DNA of 64,000 bases, taken from assembly GCA_904830895.1 (NCBI GenBank), contig LR882958.1, positions 5,103,501-5,167,500 of the forward strand. The letters are read 5' to 3'. Shown one piece after another: positions 1 through 9,843 of the stretch (position 1 is the first letter of the stretch; each line of letters begins with the position of its first letter). Under the pieces are notes generated by a model that saw nothing but the letters and a program-made list of their open reading frames with translations, had not been told where the DNA came from and ran no database searches. The position numbers and the translations under genes are program-made. This DNA is from Planktothrix rubescens CCAP 1459/22 (GTDB taxonomy: Bacteria; Cyanobacteriota; Cyanobacteriia; Cyanobacteriales; Microcoleaceae).

Positions 1-1944
1 CGCCAGGGGAGTTGGGAGGAAGCTCTAACTTTGATCGTGGATCGGATCAAAACCGTTAGTCATGAATATGGTTCCGATGCCCTATGTATGTACGGTTCCG
101 GTCAGTGTGTTACCGAAGATTATTATGTGGCACAAAAACTATTTAAAGGTTGTTTAGGAACCAATAATTTTGATGCCAATTCTCGTTTATGTATGTCATC
201 TGCCGTTTCAGGTTATGTTCAGAGCTTGGGGGCTGATGGGCCGCCCTGTTGTTATGATGATTTAGAATTAACTGATTGTGCTTTTATTGTAGGTAGTAAT
301 GCCGCCGAATGTCATCCAATTATATTTAATCGTTTAGCCAAATATCATAAAAAAAATCCCCACGTTAAACTAATTGTTGCTGATCCTCGATGCACCCAAA
401 CCGCAGCAGTTGCCGACCTGCATTTACCGATTCGCCCCGGAACTGATATTGACCTATTTAATGGTATTGGTTATTTATTATTAAAATCGGGAAATATTGA
501 TACCCTATTTGTGGAAGAATGTACCCGCAATTTTAAAGAATATGCTCAACTTTTACAATCTTATCCTCCCGAAAAAGTTGCCGAAACCTCTGGAATTACT
601 ATCGAAGCCTTAGAAACCGCTGCCCGTTATTGGCAAGAATCTAAACGGATTTTATCTATGTGGTCAATGGGATTAAATCAATCCTCCGAGGGTACGGCAA
701 AAGTGCGATCGCTAATTAATTTACACCTAATGACCGGTCAAATTGGTAAACCCGGTTCTGGCCCGTTTTCCCTCACCGGACAACCCAACGCCATGGGCGG
801 ACGGGAAGCCGGAGGACTGGCCCATCTATTACCCGGCTATCGATCGGTAACTAACCCCCAACATCGGGCTCAAGTTGAACAGTTTTGGGGTATTCCCCCA
901 GGTCGCATTTCCCCCCATACCGGACGCACCGTTTGGGATATGATTATCGGTTTAGAACAGAATCAGGTGCAGTTTCTCTGGATCGTCGCCACCAATCCGG
1001 CCGTGAGTATGCCTGACCTGAAACGCACCAAAGCCGCCCTATTAAAATCCCCCTTCACTGTCTATCAAGAAGCCTACTATCCCACGGAAACCGCCCCCTA
1101 CGCCCATATTTTACTCCCCGCTACCCAATGGAGTGAAAAAACCGGGGTGATGACCAACTCCGAAAGGCGTGTAACCTACTGTCCGGGGTTTGATATCCCT
1201 TTGGGAGAAGCCCGACATGACTGGGAGATTTTTGCTGATGTCGGTAGGCGTTTAGGGTTTAAGGAAGAATTTGCTTTCCAAACCTCGGCGGATGTCTATG
1301 CTGAATTTGTGCAGCTTACTCAAGGGCGTCCCTGTGATATGTCAGGGTTAAGCCATGACCGTTTGCAACAACAGGGGCCGACCCAATGGCCCTGTCCAGA
1401 AGGAGAAGTTGACTCTCGTATTTCCTCCAAACGCCTCTACACCAATAATTATTTTGCCACCCCCGACGGTCGGGCGATTTTTGGCCCTTACCATTCCAAG
1501 GGGTTAGCTGAACCCAGTGATCCCGATTATCCCTATGTGTTGACAACGGGGCGTTTATATGGGCATTGGCACACCCTCACCCGCACCGGGAGAACGGCAA
1601 AAACCCAACAAATGCACCCCGACCCATTTATAGAAATTCATCCCAAAGATGCAGCTAATTTGGGGATTGAAAATGGCGATATTGTGCAAGTCTGTTCTCG
1701 ACGGGGAAGTTGTCAATTTCCCGCTAAAGTCACTGCCTTTATTGCCCCTGGAACCGTCTTTGTCCCGATGCACTGGGGGGCGTTGTGGGCCGCAGATGCA
1801 GAAGCCAATAATTTAACCCATCCCCACGCCTGTCCTGACTCCCGCCAACCGGAATTAAAAGCCTGTGCAGTACAGTTATCAGTTATCAGTCATCAGTCAT
1901 CAGTTATCAGTTCAAGAGTTGACAGTCATCTAGGGAACCTTTGA
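1..1944 (+). CDS. narB: Assimilatory nitrate reductase (molybdopterin, ferredoxin-type), 5' truncated by window
   Basis: Reduces nitrate to nitrite in the cytoplasm with Mo-bis-MGD and a [4Fe-4S] cluster, using ferredoxin. The frame is open from base 1, so the true start and the N-terminal cysteine cluster lie left of the window; 647 residues are visible of a family length near 700-740. The body contains the molybdopterin oxidoreductase core ([25 protein letters not shown]) and a C-terminal dinucleotide-binding domain starting near [19 protein letters not shown]. After the expected end (ELKACAVQL) the protein runs through six 7-bp repeats and ends with about 26 extra residues rich in Ser, Val and His, unlike the family. 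Function is certain from the core; the tail is probably a late addition. Confidence 0.93.
   Translation, partial: RQGSWEEALTLIVDRIKTVSHEYGSDALCMYGSGQCVTEDYYVAQKLFKGCLGTNNFDANSRLCMSSAVSGYVQSLGADGPPCCYDDLELTDCAFIVGSNAAECHPIIFNRLAKYHKKNPHVKLIVADPRCTQTAAVADLHLPIRPGTDIDLFNGIGYLLLKSGNIDTLFVEECTRNFKEYAQLLQSYPPEKVAETSGITIEALETAARYWQESKRILSMWSMGLNQSSEGTAKVRSLINLHLMTGQIGKPGSGPFSLTGQPNAMGGREAGGLAHLLPGYRSVTNPQHRAQVEQFWGIPPGRISPHTGRTVWDMIIGLEQNQVQFLWIVATNPAVSMPDLKRTKAALLKSPFTVYQEAYYPTETAPYAHILLPATQWSEKTGVMTNSERRVTYCPGFDIPLGEARHDWEIFADVGRRLGFKEEFAFQTSADVYAEFVQLTQGRPCDMSGLSHDRLQQQGPTQWPCPEGEVDSRISSKRLYTNNYFATPDGRAIFGPYHSKGLAEPSDPDYPYVLTTGRLYGHWHTLTRTGRTAKTQQMHPDPFIEIHPKDAANLGIENGDIVQVCSRRGSCQFPAKVTAFIAPGTVFVPMHWGALWAADAEANNLTHPHACPDSRQPELKACAVQLSVISHQSSVISSRVDSHLGNL
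1873..1914 (+). repeat. Six tandem heptamers (CAGTTAT type) inside the 3' end of narB
   Basis: Six 7-bp units in a row: CAGTTAT twice, CAGTCAT twice, CAGTTAT, CAGTTCA. They lie in the reading frame of narB and encode a serine/valine/histidine-rich tail. 42 bp equals 14 codons, so the tract itself keeps the frame. Short tandem heptamers are a known class of repeat in filamentous cyanobacteria; other heptamer tracts are at 25763, 47172 and 63497. Confidence 0.85.
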
Positions 1945-2131
1945 TAATTTTTATCGACTATTAGAGTAAGTCAGGAATTAGAGAAACGACTAACTCCCAT
2001 CTACCCTAAAGAACTTAAAAAGTCTGATCAAGACCTTTAAAATCATCTTTTGGGATGATGCAGAATCCCTAAAAAAATGTTAGCCTAAAATAAATAAAGG
2101 GATTCAAAATTTTATTAAGTTGAGTTAACCC

Positions 2132-3019
2132 ATGAAAACCACATTAACCTTAGCAACATTAATATTATTAGCCAGTTCAATGCTCCCAGCCCATGCTGTG
2201 ATGCTCAATAACCGGACTAATACAGACTTATCAAGACAACCCTCTCAAGATTTAATTCTGGCTCAAAATAATTTTGACCAATATCGTCAACAGCGTCACG
2301 CACAGTTAGAACAACAAATGCGGGAGGAGGTGAAAAAACCTCAATATAATAATTTGTCCCCAGCCCAAAAAGTCCAAATGATTCGGGATGCTCATAAAAC
2401 TTTAGATCAAAGTTTAGACCGGGAATATGAAACCTGGAAAAAACAGCAATCTAATAATAATAATAATGGCCGTTACAACAATAACGGGAATTATAATAAC
2501 AACAATCCCAATAATCAACAATCCTTTGATCAATATCGTCAACAGCGTCATGCACAGTTAGAACAACAAATGCGGCAAGATATGAATCAACCTCAATATC
2601 GCAATTTATCCGCAGCCCAAAAAGCCCAAATGATTCGAGATGCTCATATTAATTTGGATCAAAATTTAGATCGGGAGTATGCGAATTGGCAACGGGGTAA
2701 CAATAACGGGAATTATAATAACAACAATCCTAACAATCCCAATAGTCAACAATCCTTTGATCAATATCGTCAACAACGTCATGCACAGTTAGAACAACAA
2801 ATGCGGCAAGATATGAATCAACCTCAATATCGCAATTTATCCGCAGCCCAAAAAGCCCAAATGATTCGAGATGCTCATATTAATTTGGATCAAAATTTAG
2901 ATCGGGAGTATGCGACTTGGCAACGGGGTAACAATAACGGGAATTATAATGGCAGCGATCGCTATGATCGTTATAATCGTAACAATCAACCCTATCCTAA
3001 TGGGGGTTATAATCGTTAA
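2132..3019 (+). CDS. Secreted Asn/Gln-rich protein with three tandem 55-residue repeats
   Basis: Family not recognised. Residues 1-23 form a signal peptide ending in AHA. Three helical-looking repeats follow at about residues 48-102, 132-186 and 209-263; each starts FDQYRQQRHAQLEQQM and ends near DREYxxW. Linkers are runs of Asn with Tyr and Gly (NNNNGRYNNNGNYNNNN). Repeats 2 and 3 are almost identical in DNA as well as protein, so one is a recent duplication; repeat 1 has drifted (MREEVKKPQYNNLS against MRQDMNQPQYRNLS). The tail is Tyr/Asn/Arg-rich. Likely exported to periplasm or cell surface; a structural or matrix role is only a guess. A hairpin terminator follows at 3109. Confidence 0.8.
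   Translation: MKTTLTLATLILLASSMLPAHAVMLNNRTNTDLSRQPSQDLILAQNNFDQYRQQRHAQLEQQMREEVKKPQYNNLSPAQKVQMIRDAHKTLDQSLDREYETWKKQQSNNNNNGRYNNNGNYNNNNPNNQQSFDQYRQQRHAQLEQQMRQDMNQPQYRNLSAAQKAQMIRDAHINLDQNLDREYANWQRGNNNGNYNNNNPNNPNSQQSFDQYRQQRHAQLEQQMRQDMNQPQYRNLSAAQKAQMIRDAHINLDQNLDREYATWQRGNNNGNYNGSDRYDRYNRNNQPYPNGGYNR
2525..2920 (+). repeat. Recent tandem DNA duplication within the secreted repeat protein
   Basis: Coding units at about 2525-2689 and 2756-2920 differ at only a few bases (for example CAGCGT/CAACGT early and GAAT/GACT near the end). Such similarity at synonymous sites indicates recent duplication or gene conversion, not selection on the protein alone. The older unit at about 2273-2437 is clearly diverged. 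Confidence 0.8.
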
Positions 3020-3108
3020 TTGTAGGGTGTTTAAGTACGGCGCACGAACCATCTCAAATCAATTGATCATTAATCAACAGCCTTGAATTAAAATGAAGGC
3101 TCAAAACT

Positions 3109-3150
3109 CAAACTTTAGTCAATTTTAACCGACTAAAGTTTGATTATTTT
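3109..3150 (+). terminator. Hairpin terminator after the Asn-rich secreted protein
   Basis: A perfect 12-bp stem, CAAACTTTAGTC (3109-3120) with GACTAAAGTTTG (3131-3142), has a 10-base loop and is followed by ATTATTTTTT. The rest of the 3020-3301 spacer is AT-rich and shows no gene. Confidence 0.65.
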
Positions 3151-3301
3151 TTGGGAGGTAATATTAGATTCTAAATATTAAACTAACCACAATATTTTAG
3201 GAAATTAACAAAAAATCCGTCCCAAGGTTGTAATATTTTATTGTAGGGGTTTGGTCTTCAAACCCAACCCAGTATCGGAAGTCCCCTATTAAATTGTATT
3301 T

Positions 3302-5494
3302 ATGTTATCAGCCAATGGCTTATTTAATGAATCCTTTTATTTAGCACAAAACCCCGATGTGGCGGTGGCGGTTGCTAGTGGAATTATTGCTAATGGATTT
3401 CAACACTTTATTGAGTCCGGTCAATTTCAGGTTCGCCAACCCAGTCCCCTCTATGATGAATCCTATTATTTAGCTACAAATCCTGACGTTGCCCAATTGA
3501 TTAAGAGTGGAGTTTTTGCCAGTGGTTTTCAACATTATATTAACCTGGGACAGTTGGAAAATCGCAGCCCCAGTGTTTTATTTGATAGTACCTATTATTT
3601 AACCGAAAATCCGGCTCTTGCGGCCATCGTTGCCCAGGGAAATATTACCGGAATTGAGCATTTTGTTAACTTTGGACAATTTGAAGATCGCAGTCCCACA
3701 CCCTTTTATAATTCTAACTATTATTTAGCTAAAAATCCCGATGTTGCCATTGCCGTTGCCCGGGATGAACTCACCGGAATTGAACATTATATTAACATTG
3801 GAGCCGCCGAAAATCGTCAATTTACCCCCTTTATTCAACCCCAAGGTTCTAGTTTACCTAATCGAGTCGCCACCGGAGATACAACCCCCAATTCCACGGT
3901 ATTTTTAACCCGTAGTTCGGCGGCGGGAACTGTTAGTCTGGAATATGGGAATAATCTTAGTTTTATTAATCCTTTGGGAATCCTTTATACTACCGTCACA
4001 GATATTACCGAACCTGTTAAGTTAACAGCTAATAATTTAACTCCAAATACTCAATATTTTTATCGGTTTACCAATGCAGAAGGAACATCATCAGTAGGAA
4101 GTTTTCGCACTCCAGCAGCTATTGGAACCCAACAGGGATTAAGATTTGGAGCCACCGCCGACGGACAAGGGGAATTAATGCCCTATATGTCGGTTAATAA
4201 TGTTCCTGAACGCAATTTAGACTTTTTTGTGGGATTGGGAAATACCATTTCTGCTGATACGATTTCCCCCGATTTACCCGGCGTTGAACAAGCGGTTACT
4301 CCCCTAGATTTTAGAACTAAATATAATGAGATTGTTTCCCCCCGTTTAGAACTTAATCCTTGGGCAAATTTACAAGCTGCAACAACAATATATAGCACTT
4401 GGAATGATCAAAATTTAATTACGGGTTTTGCGGGGGGAGAAATTCCCGCTTTATCTCCTCAACAGTTATTTTTTGGAACTGACGGACAATTTATTAATAA
4501 TACTGATCAATTTAACATCGGTTTACAAGCCTGGAAAGAGTATAATCCCGTGGGAAATCAAGTCTATGGAAAAACCGGAGATCCTCGTACTACTAATCAA
4601 GAAAAACTTTATAGATATCAACCTTTTGGCAGTGATGGGGCGTTATTTGTATTAGATGCACGTTCTTTTAGAGATGCACCTTTACCTCAAGTTCCTGACC
4701 CGGCTTTAGATAGTCAAATTAATCAATTTTTAGCATCTTCTTTTGACCCTAACCGGACGTTATTAGGAAAAGCACAGTTAGATGATTTAAAGATTGATTT
4801 ATTAGAAGCACAAAACTCTGGGGTGAGTTGGAAATTTATTTTTTCTCCGGTTCCAATTCAGAATTTAGGATTATATGATTCTGCTAACCGTTGGGAAGGA
4901 TATGCCTCTGAACGTCGGGATTTATTACAATTTATTGATCAAAATAATATTAAAAATGTTGTATTTGTATCGGGAGGTGCCGGAGGAACTATTGTTAATG
5001 AGTTAACCTATCAATTGAATTTTGATCAACCTCAAATTAAAACCGATGCGATTGAAATTACTGTAGGGCCCATCGGTTATCAGTTAAATTTAGGTGAAAG
5101 CTTTATCCCTGGAACTTGGGGGTCAGAAATTATGAATTTTAGTTCTATTGATACTATTACCCAGGATACTAAGGATTTTTACGCAGGGTTAGATACGGCT
5201 TCAAGTAAAGATCAATTAGTCCAAAATATTCTGAATAATCAACTAAATCAATTCGGATATGATCCGATTGGTTTAGATGAAACAAAACTGAATGCTGAGT
5301 TAATTAAAGGGTCTTATTTTGCAGTTCATAATTTTGGCTGGACTGAATTTATTGTTGATCCAAAAACTCAAAAATTGCAGGTGAATGTCTATGGAATTGA
5401 ACCTTACACCCAAACAGATATCCAGTCAATTCCAGCTAATATTATTAATCGTCAGCCAGAAGTAATTAGTCAATTTGTGATTAATTCAATATAG
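3302..5494 (+). CDS. PhoD-like phosphatase homologue with N-terminal NPDVA repeats, probably catalytically dead
   Basis: Residues 7-178 are four repeats of about 43 residues of the form (F/Y)xxxYYLAxNPDVAxAV...G(I/F)xHxxxxGxxExRxP, a module seen in surface and glycan-related bacterial proteins. From about residue 190 comes a PhoD N-terminal Ig-like domain (GDTTPNSTVFLTRSS) and from about 280 the PhoD metallophosphatase fold. Family landmarks remain (LDARSFRD 451-458, FIFSPVP 522-528), but the usual metal motifs are altered: GD to GLGN (311-314), the DDHE-type motif to WNDQN (367-371), and LTGDVH to VSGGAGG (556-562). No Tat or Sec signal peptide is visible, and an in-frame stop just upstream fixes the start. 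Inference: a non-catalytic or re-purposed PhoD fold. Confidence 0.8.
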   Translation: MLSANGLFNESFYLAQNPDVAVAVASGIIANGFQHFIESGQFQVRQPSPLYDESYYLATNPDVAQLIKSGVFASGFQHYINLGQLENRSPSVLFDSTYYLTENPALAAIVAQGNITGIEHFVNFGQFEDRSPTPFYNSNYYLAKNPDVAIAVARDELTGIEHYINIGAAENRQFTPFIQPQGSSLPNRVATGDTTPNSTVFLTRSSAAGTVSLEYGNNLSFINPLGILYTTVTDITEPVKLTANNLTPNTQYFYRFTNAEGTSSVGSFRTPAAIGTQQGLRFGATADGQGELMPYMSVNNVPERNLDFFVGLGNTISADTISPDLPGVEQAVTPLDFRTKYNEIVSPRLELNPWANLQAATTIYSTWNDQNLITGFAGGEIPALSPQQLFFGTDGQFINNTDQFNIGLQAWKEYNPVGNQVYGKTGDPRTTNQEKLYRYQPFGSDGALFVLDARSFRDAPLPQVPDPALDSQINQFLASSFDPNRTLLGKAQLDDLKIDLLEAQNSGVSWKFIFSPVPIQNLGLYDSANRWEGYASERRDLLQFIDQNNIKNVVFVSGGAGGTIVNELTYQLNFDQPQIKTDAIEITVGPIGYQLNLGESFIPGTWGSEIMNFSSIDTITQDTKDFYAGLDTASSKDQLVQNILNNQLNQFGYDPIGLDETKLNAELIKGSYFAVHNFGWTEFIVDPKTQKLQVNVYGIEPYTQTDIQSIPANIINRQPEVISQFVINSI

Positions 5495-5500
5495 CGCTAG

Positions 5501-5604
5501 GGAACAGCCCCCCGTGCACGGGGGATTTGGGGGAGAGGTCACACAGTTTTTCCTAGAGAATGAAACAGCCCCCCGTGCACGGGGGGTTTGGGGGGGCTAT
5601 TCCC
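5501..5604. repeat. Two copies of the GC-rich CCCCCCGTGCACGGGGGG repeat
   Basis: Two close copies of a palindrome centred on GTGCAC lie between convergent genes (about 5508-5540 and 5566-5598). Each is followed by a G-rich run (ATTTGGGGG or TTTGGGGGG) and near GGGAACAG/GAAACAG flanks. The same unit is found at 16699 inside a gene and at 34522. It may also work as a bidirectional terminator here. Short open frames across it are artefacts. Confidence 0.85.
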
Positions 5605-5617
5605 TATTCCTATAAAT

Positions 5618-6697
5618 TCAAGCGATCACAGAATGTTCAGGACGGGCAAAAATCATCCGACCTGCGGAAGTTTGCAAGGAACTTGTCACAATTACTCGTA
5701 CCAAATCTCCGACATACTCACTTCCATCTTCTACAACAACCATTGTACCATCATCTAAATAACCAATACCCTGAGATGGTTCTTTCCCTTCCTTTCTAAT
5801 TTTCAACTCAATAATATCCCCTGGTAAATAGGAGGCACGGATCGCTTGCACCAAATCATTAATATTCAAAACTGGAACTTGTTGTACCGTTGCCACCTTT
5901 GATAAATTGTAATCATTGGTTAATAGCGTGCCATTGATTTCTTGAGCAAATCGGACTAATTTGGCATCGACTGTTTGCGGTTCTTCATAATCAATGGAAT
6001 GAATCGAAATCTGATCGGGATAGTCTTCTCGTAGACGATTCAAAATATCTAATCCTCGCCGTCCTCGCACCCGTTTTTGATCATTAGCGGCATCAGCAAC
6101 TAATTGTAACTCCTGTAAAATAAACTGAGGTACTAAAATTTGACCTTCAATAAACCCTGTTTCTAACAAACTTTCAATCCGACCATCAATAATACAACTG
6201 GTATCAATTACTTTGGTATAAGCAGGTTTTAGAGTTCCTTCCGCCAATAACATTGAGTCTAAACTACCCGGATTAATAATTCTGAAAAATGCCCGTCCGT
6301 GGGTATCCGCTAAATTAACGCCCGTAAACCCAAACATGGCACTACATAACAGTGCAAACAAAGGTTTCATAAACCCAAATTCCCTGGGAATAGGCAGTAA
6401 AAATAACGGTGCTAACATTAAATTAGCGACTAATAATCCAATCACCAAACCGATAGCACGGGTGATTAATACGTCAAGAGGCATCTGGCGAACTTGGTCT
6501 TCTAGGCGACGATAGGTGGTTTGCACCACTAAACCAATTACGCCTCCGATTAAAGCTGTAAATGCACCCGTAACCGATCGCAGTCCTTCGATATTTGTGA
6601 CTTGATCGAGTACGGGTTTCGGAAGCAATTCGATGCCGTAGAAGCCCGTCCCAGCACCAGCTATTATGAATAAAATAATAATGATTGCATCTAGCAT
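5618..6697 (-). CDS. PIN/TRAM domain membrane protein (YacL-like putative ribonuclease)
   Basis: A 359-residue protein with about four hydrophobic segments in residues 1-130, a PIN nuclease domain around 162-290 with acidic residues D165 and D171 in VIDTSCIIDGRI, and a C-terminal TRAM domain from LPGDIIELKIRKEGKEPSQG. The layout matches Bacillus YacL and cyanobacterial PIN/TRAM proteins. PIN domains are metal-dependent RNases; TRAM binds RNA. Substrate unknown. It ends against the GC-rich repeat at 5501-5604 and is divergent from hemW across about 170 bp. Confidence 0.88.
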   Translation of the reverse strand: MLDAIIIILFIIAGAGTGFYGIELLPKPVLDQVTNIEGLRSVTGAFTALIGGVIGLVVQTTYRRLEDQVRQMPLDVLITRAIGLVIGLLVANLMLAPLFLLPIPREFGFMKPLFALLCSAMFGFTGVNLADTHGRAFFRIINPGSLDSMLLAEGTLKPAYTKVIDTSCIIDGRIESLLETGFIEGQILVPQFILQELQLVADAANDQKRVRGRRGLDILNRLREDYPDQISIHSIDYEEPQTVDAKLVRFAQEINGTLLTNDYNLSKVATVQQVPVLNINDLVQAIRASYLPGDIIELKIRKEGKEPSQGIGYLDDGTMVVVEDGSEYVGDLVRVIVTSSLQTSAGRMIFARPEHSVIA

Positions 6698-6866
6698 GAT
6701 TTTAAGCCGATGGGAGTGGTTTGGAAATCCCGTTCAGGATATCCGTGGGTTTGTGTACCATTATATCTTCAGTGGGAAACCTAATCGGTATCCGACCGCT
6801 AGGGAAAACCGACCGCACTAATTATCCCGACTCCATTATTGTCCACAATCTCCCTAAACCCTTAAT

Positions 6867-8147
6867 ATGACTAATTCTTCTATTCTCACTAACACTCAAT
6901 CTCAACCCGGTTTTCCATCTTTAGAATCACCCACATCCGCTTATTTACATATTCCGTTTTGTCGTCGCCGTTGTTTTTACTGTGATTTTGCCGTTGCGGT
7001 TGTAGGCGATCGCAAACATGGGGATAATTCTGGCATGATTCAAGAATATGTAAAAGTATTATGTCAAGAAATTGCCCAAGAATCCGTTTCTGCTAATATT
7101 TCTCCTTTAAAAACCGTTTTCTTTGGCGGTGGAACTCCTTCCTTATTATCGGTTAATCAGTTAGAACAAATTTTACATCTAGTAGATCAACAATTAGGTA
7201 TTGCTACGGATGCAGAAATTTCTATGGAAGTAGACCCCGGAACTTTCGATCAAGAAAAATTACAAGGTTTTCTGGATTTGGGGGTAAATCGAATTAGTTT
7301 AGGGGTACAAGGATTTCAGGATAAACTCTTACAATTAGCTGGGCGATCTCATACCGTTGATGATATTTTTTCAGCAATTAATATTATTGAAAAAACTGGA
7401 ATCAAAAACTGGAGTTTAGATTTAATTTCCGGTCTACCCGAACAAACCTTAGAAGATTGGGAATATTCCTTAAAAACCCTATTAAAAATTAACCCCAATC
7501 ATATCTCGATTTACGACCTAATAGTCGAAGATAAAACACCCTTTTCTCGATATTATACTCCGGGTGAATTTCCCCTACCCACGGAAGAATCCACCGCCCA
7601 AATGTATCGTTTAGCTCAACAACTTTTAACACAAGCTGGCTATGAACATTACGAAATTTCTAACTATGCCAAACCCGAATTTCAATGTCAACATAATTTA
7701 GTCTACTGGAAAAAACAACCCTATTATGGTTTTGGCATGGGGGCGGCAAGTTATCTTCAGGGTTATCGCTTAACTCGACCTCGAAAACGACAAGAATATT
7801 ATGCCTGGGTTAATGGTAATTATTCATACAATATTGCCGAATTTGTCGATACAACCCAAGAAAAACTATTAGAAACATTAATGTTAGGATTACGGTTAGC
7901 AGAAGGAATTAATTTAGAATATCTATCACAACAATTTGGAGCCGAAACCCTAGCCAAAATATTAACAATATTAATTCCTTTTAAAAATCAAGAATTAGTT
8001 CAATTTTTAGATACCCAAAAACAACCTATTTCTAACACCATTCAACCGGACTTAAATCAAGGTTTTATTCAATTAACAGATCCCGATGGTTTCTTACTTT
8101 CTAATCAAATTTTATCTACATTATTTGCAGAATTAAGTGATCTGTAA
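6867..8147 (+). CDS. hemW: Radical SAM heme chaperone HemW (coproporphyrinogen III oxidase-like)
   Basis: Residues 26-45 contain AYLHIPFCRRRCFYCDF, the CxxxCxxC cluster motif of the HemN/HemW branch. FFGGGTPSLL, SMEVDPGT, RISLGVQGFQD and the C-terminal HemN-like region (LMLGLRLAEGINL) follow. Length 426 is usual. HemW binds heme and a [4Fe-4S] cluster and is thought to deliver heme; many annotations call it oxygen-independent coproporphyrinogen oxidase. It is convergent with purF, with a shared terminator at 8298. Confidence 0.92.
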   Translation: MTNSSILTNTQSQPGFPSLESPTSAYLHIPFCRRRCFYCDFAVAVVGDRKHGDNSGMIQEYVKVLCQEIAQESVSANISPLKTVFFGGGTPSLLSVNQLEQILHLVDQQLGIATDAEISMEVDPGTFDQEKLQGFLDLGVNRISLGVQGFQDKLLQLAGRSHTVDDIFSAINIIEKTGIKNWSLDLISGLPEQTLEDWEYSLKTLLKINPNHISIYDLIVEDKTPFSRYYTPGEFPLPTEESTAQMYRLAQQLLTQAGYEHYEISNYAKPEFQCQHNLVYWKKQPYYGFGMGAASYLQGYRLTRPRKRQEYYAWVNGNYSYNIAEFVDTTQEKLLETLMLGLRLAEGINLEYLSQQFGAETLAKILTILIPFKNQELVQFLDTQKQPISNTIQPDLNQGFIQLTDPDGFLLSNQILSTLFAELSDL

Positions 8148-8269
8148 CTTAGGTTATAGCAGTTGCCGCATCTATTAGGACATTCTTGAAAGCTAAAAGC
8201 TGCTCACAGTAAGTATTTACCTATAGCGAGATTGCCTATTCCCTATTGCCTCTTGCTATACATCCTATT

Positions 8270-8290
8270 CTTTGTGTCTTTGTGGTTAAA
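8270..8290 (+). repeat. Dispersed CTTTGTGTCTTTGTGGTTAAA motif, copy 1
   Basis: A near-identical sequence of about 20 bases recurs at 10000-10020, 38687-38709 and, as a variant with an extra GTGTCTTT unit, 50233-50258. All copies are in non-coding DNA or at a gene end, on the same window strand. Confidence 0.7.
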
Positions 8291-8297
8291 TAAAGAT

Positions 8298-8333
8298 AAA
8301 AACCGGGTTTCTTAGGTCAAAAATCCGGTTTTT
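8298..8333. terminator. Bidirectional hairpin terminator between hemW and purF
   Basis: AAAAACCGG (8298-8306) pairs with CCGGTTTTT (8325-8333). The A-run on one side and T-run on the other make it usable from both strands, which fits the convergent genes. Upstream at 8270-8290 lies one copy of the dispersed TTTGTGTCTTTGTGGTTAAA sequence. Confidence 0.6.
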
Positions 8334-8364
8334 GGGGGCAAGTTTATAAATTATATTTCAGAAT

Positions 8365-9843
8365 TTAAACCGTTACCGATTTTTCCAAAATCAATTTAGA
8401 TCGTTTTACCTTTTCAGGAATATCAATCGGATAATTCCCAGTAAAACACGCCGAACAGAAAGTATTAGTATCTTCCCGAGTGGCGATTAACATTCCTTCC
8501 CAACTTAAATAAGCTAAAGTATCAACCTCAATCTGTTGACGAATTTCTTCCACTGATTTTGTTGCCGCAATCAATTGATCCTGACTATCAGTATCAATCC
8601 CATAAAAACAAGGATGAGTCACCGGAGGAGAAGAAATTCTCATGTGAACTTCCTTAGCACCCGCATCCCGCAGCGCCTTCACAATTTTGCGGCTGGTAGT
8701 ACCTCGGACAATCGAATCATCCACAATAATCACCCGTTTACCTTCCAAGACATCCTTTAACGGGTTTAACTTCATCCGAATCCCCGACTCCCGCATACTT
8801 TGAGTCGGTTGAATAAACGTCCGACCCACATAACGGTTTTTAATTAATCCCTCAGCAAAAGGAATCCCAGACTCCTGAGAAAATCCAATCGCCGCCGGAA
8901 TCCCAGAGTCAGGAACCCCGATCACAATATCCGCATCAATAAAGGATTCTCTAGCTAAAATTCGTCCGATTTCCAAACGATAACTATAGAGACTTTCGCC
9001 ACACATCACACTATCAGGACGGGCAAAATAAATCATCTCAAACACACATAATTTCCGGGCGGGTTTCTGACTCCAGTGGAAAGAAGACATTCCTTCTTCT
9101 GTAATCCAAACCAATTCCCCCGGTTCCACATCCCGCAGATATTCCGCCCCAATAATATCTAATCCACAGGTTTCCGACGCCAAAACATACCGTTGCGGAC
9201 TTGTCGGTAAAATTCCAATCACTAATGGTCGAATCCCATTCGGGTCACGGACTCCCATCATTCCTTTGGGTGTCCCAATCACTAAACTATAGGCCCCCTG
9301 ACACTGGGTAAAAGCACTTAACGCCCCTTCTAACCAGTCTTTGCCACTATTGACTTCTGAAGCGATCGCTAAAGCAATCATTTCGCTATCGGTGGTGGTC
9401 AGAAAATCACATTCCCGCCGGGTTAATTCTGCACGCAATTCGCCCGTATTGACTAAATTACCATTATGTGCTAGAGCCAGGGAACCCAGGCGAGTTGAAA
9501 CCACCGCCGGTTGAGCATTCACCCGACGGCTTGATCCCGTCGTGGAATAGCGGGTATGACCGACAGCCAGATTCCCAGTTAACTCATTTAAAATATTTTC
9601 ATTAAACACCTGGGAGACTAATCCCATCTCCTTATGTAAATGCACCTTGTCGCCATCAAAGGTGGCAATTCCGGCGGATTCTTGGCCTCGGTGTTGTAGC
9701 GCATATAGACCAAAATAAGTCAGTTTAGCGACATCCTCCCCTGGAGCATACACCCCAAAAACGCCACAGGCTTCTTCCGGCTTATCAGGTCGTTCGTGAT
9801 CAACCTGAGCAGAGTGGGTATCTAGGGAATCATTTGGAATCAT
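8365..9843 (-). CDS. purF: Amidophosphoribosyltransferase (glutamine PRPP amidotransferase)
   Basis: First committed step of purine synthesis: PRPP plus glutamine gives 5-phosphoribosylamine. The N-terminal Ntn-hydrolase domain starts with the nucleophile C26 in EEACGVFGV after a 25-residue propeptide, followed by LQHRGQESAGIA and GHTRYSTTGSS. The phosphoribosyltransferase domain carries the PRPP loop VIIVDDSIVRGTTSRKI. C-terminal cysteines (FCSACFTGNYPID) fit the Fe-S-containing, propeptide-bearing class. It is co-oriented with purL, 175 bp downstream of it, consistent with a shared purine transcript. Confidence 0.97.
   Translation of the reverse strand: MIPNDSLDTHSAQVDHERPDKPEEACGVFGVYAPGEDVAKLTYFGLYALQHRGQESAGIATFDGDKVHLHKEMGLVSQVFNENILNELTGNLAVGHTRYSTTGSSRRVNAQPAVVSTRLGSLALAHNGNLVNTGELRAELTRRECDFLTTTDSEMIALAIASEVNSGKDWLEGALSAFTQCQGAYSLVIGTPKGMMGVRDPNGIRPLVIGILPTSPQRYVLASETCGLDIIGAEYLRDVEPGELVWITEEGMSSFHWSQKPARKLCVFEMIYFARPDSVMCGESLYSYRLEIGRILARESFIDADIVIGVPDSGIPAAIGFSQESGIPFAEGLIKNRYVGRTFIQPTQSMRESGIRMKLNPLKDVLEGKRVIIVDDSIVRGTTSRKIVKALRDAGAKEVHMRISSPPVTHPCFYGIDTDSQDQLIAATKSVEEIRQQIEVDTLAYLSWEGMLIATREDTNTFCSACFTGNYPIDIPEKVKRSKLILEKSVTV

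Noticed and set aside
5560-5799. Plus-strand open frame starting [12 protein letters not shown]
   Set aside because: It starts in the GTGCAC repeat and then runs antisense through the PIN/TRAM gene.
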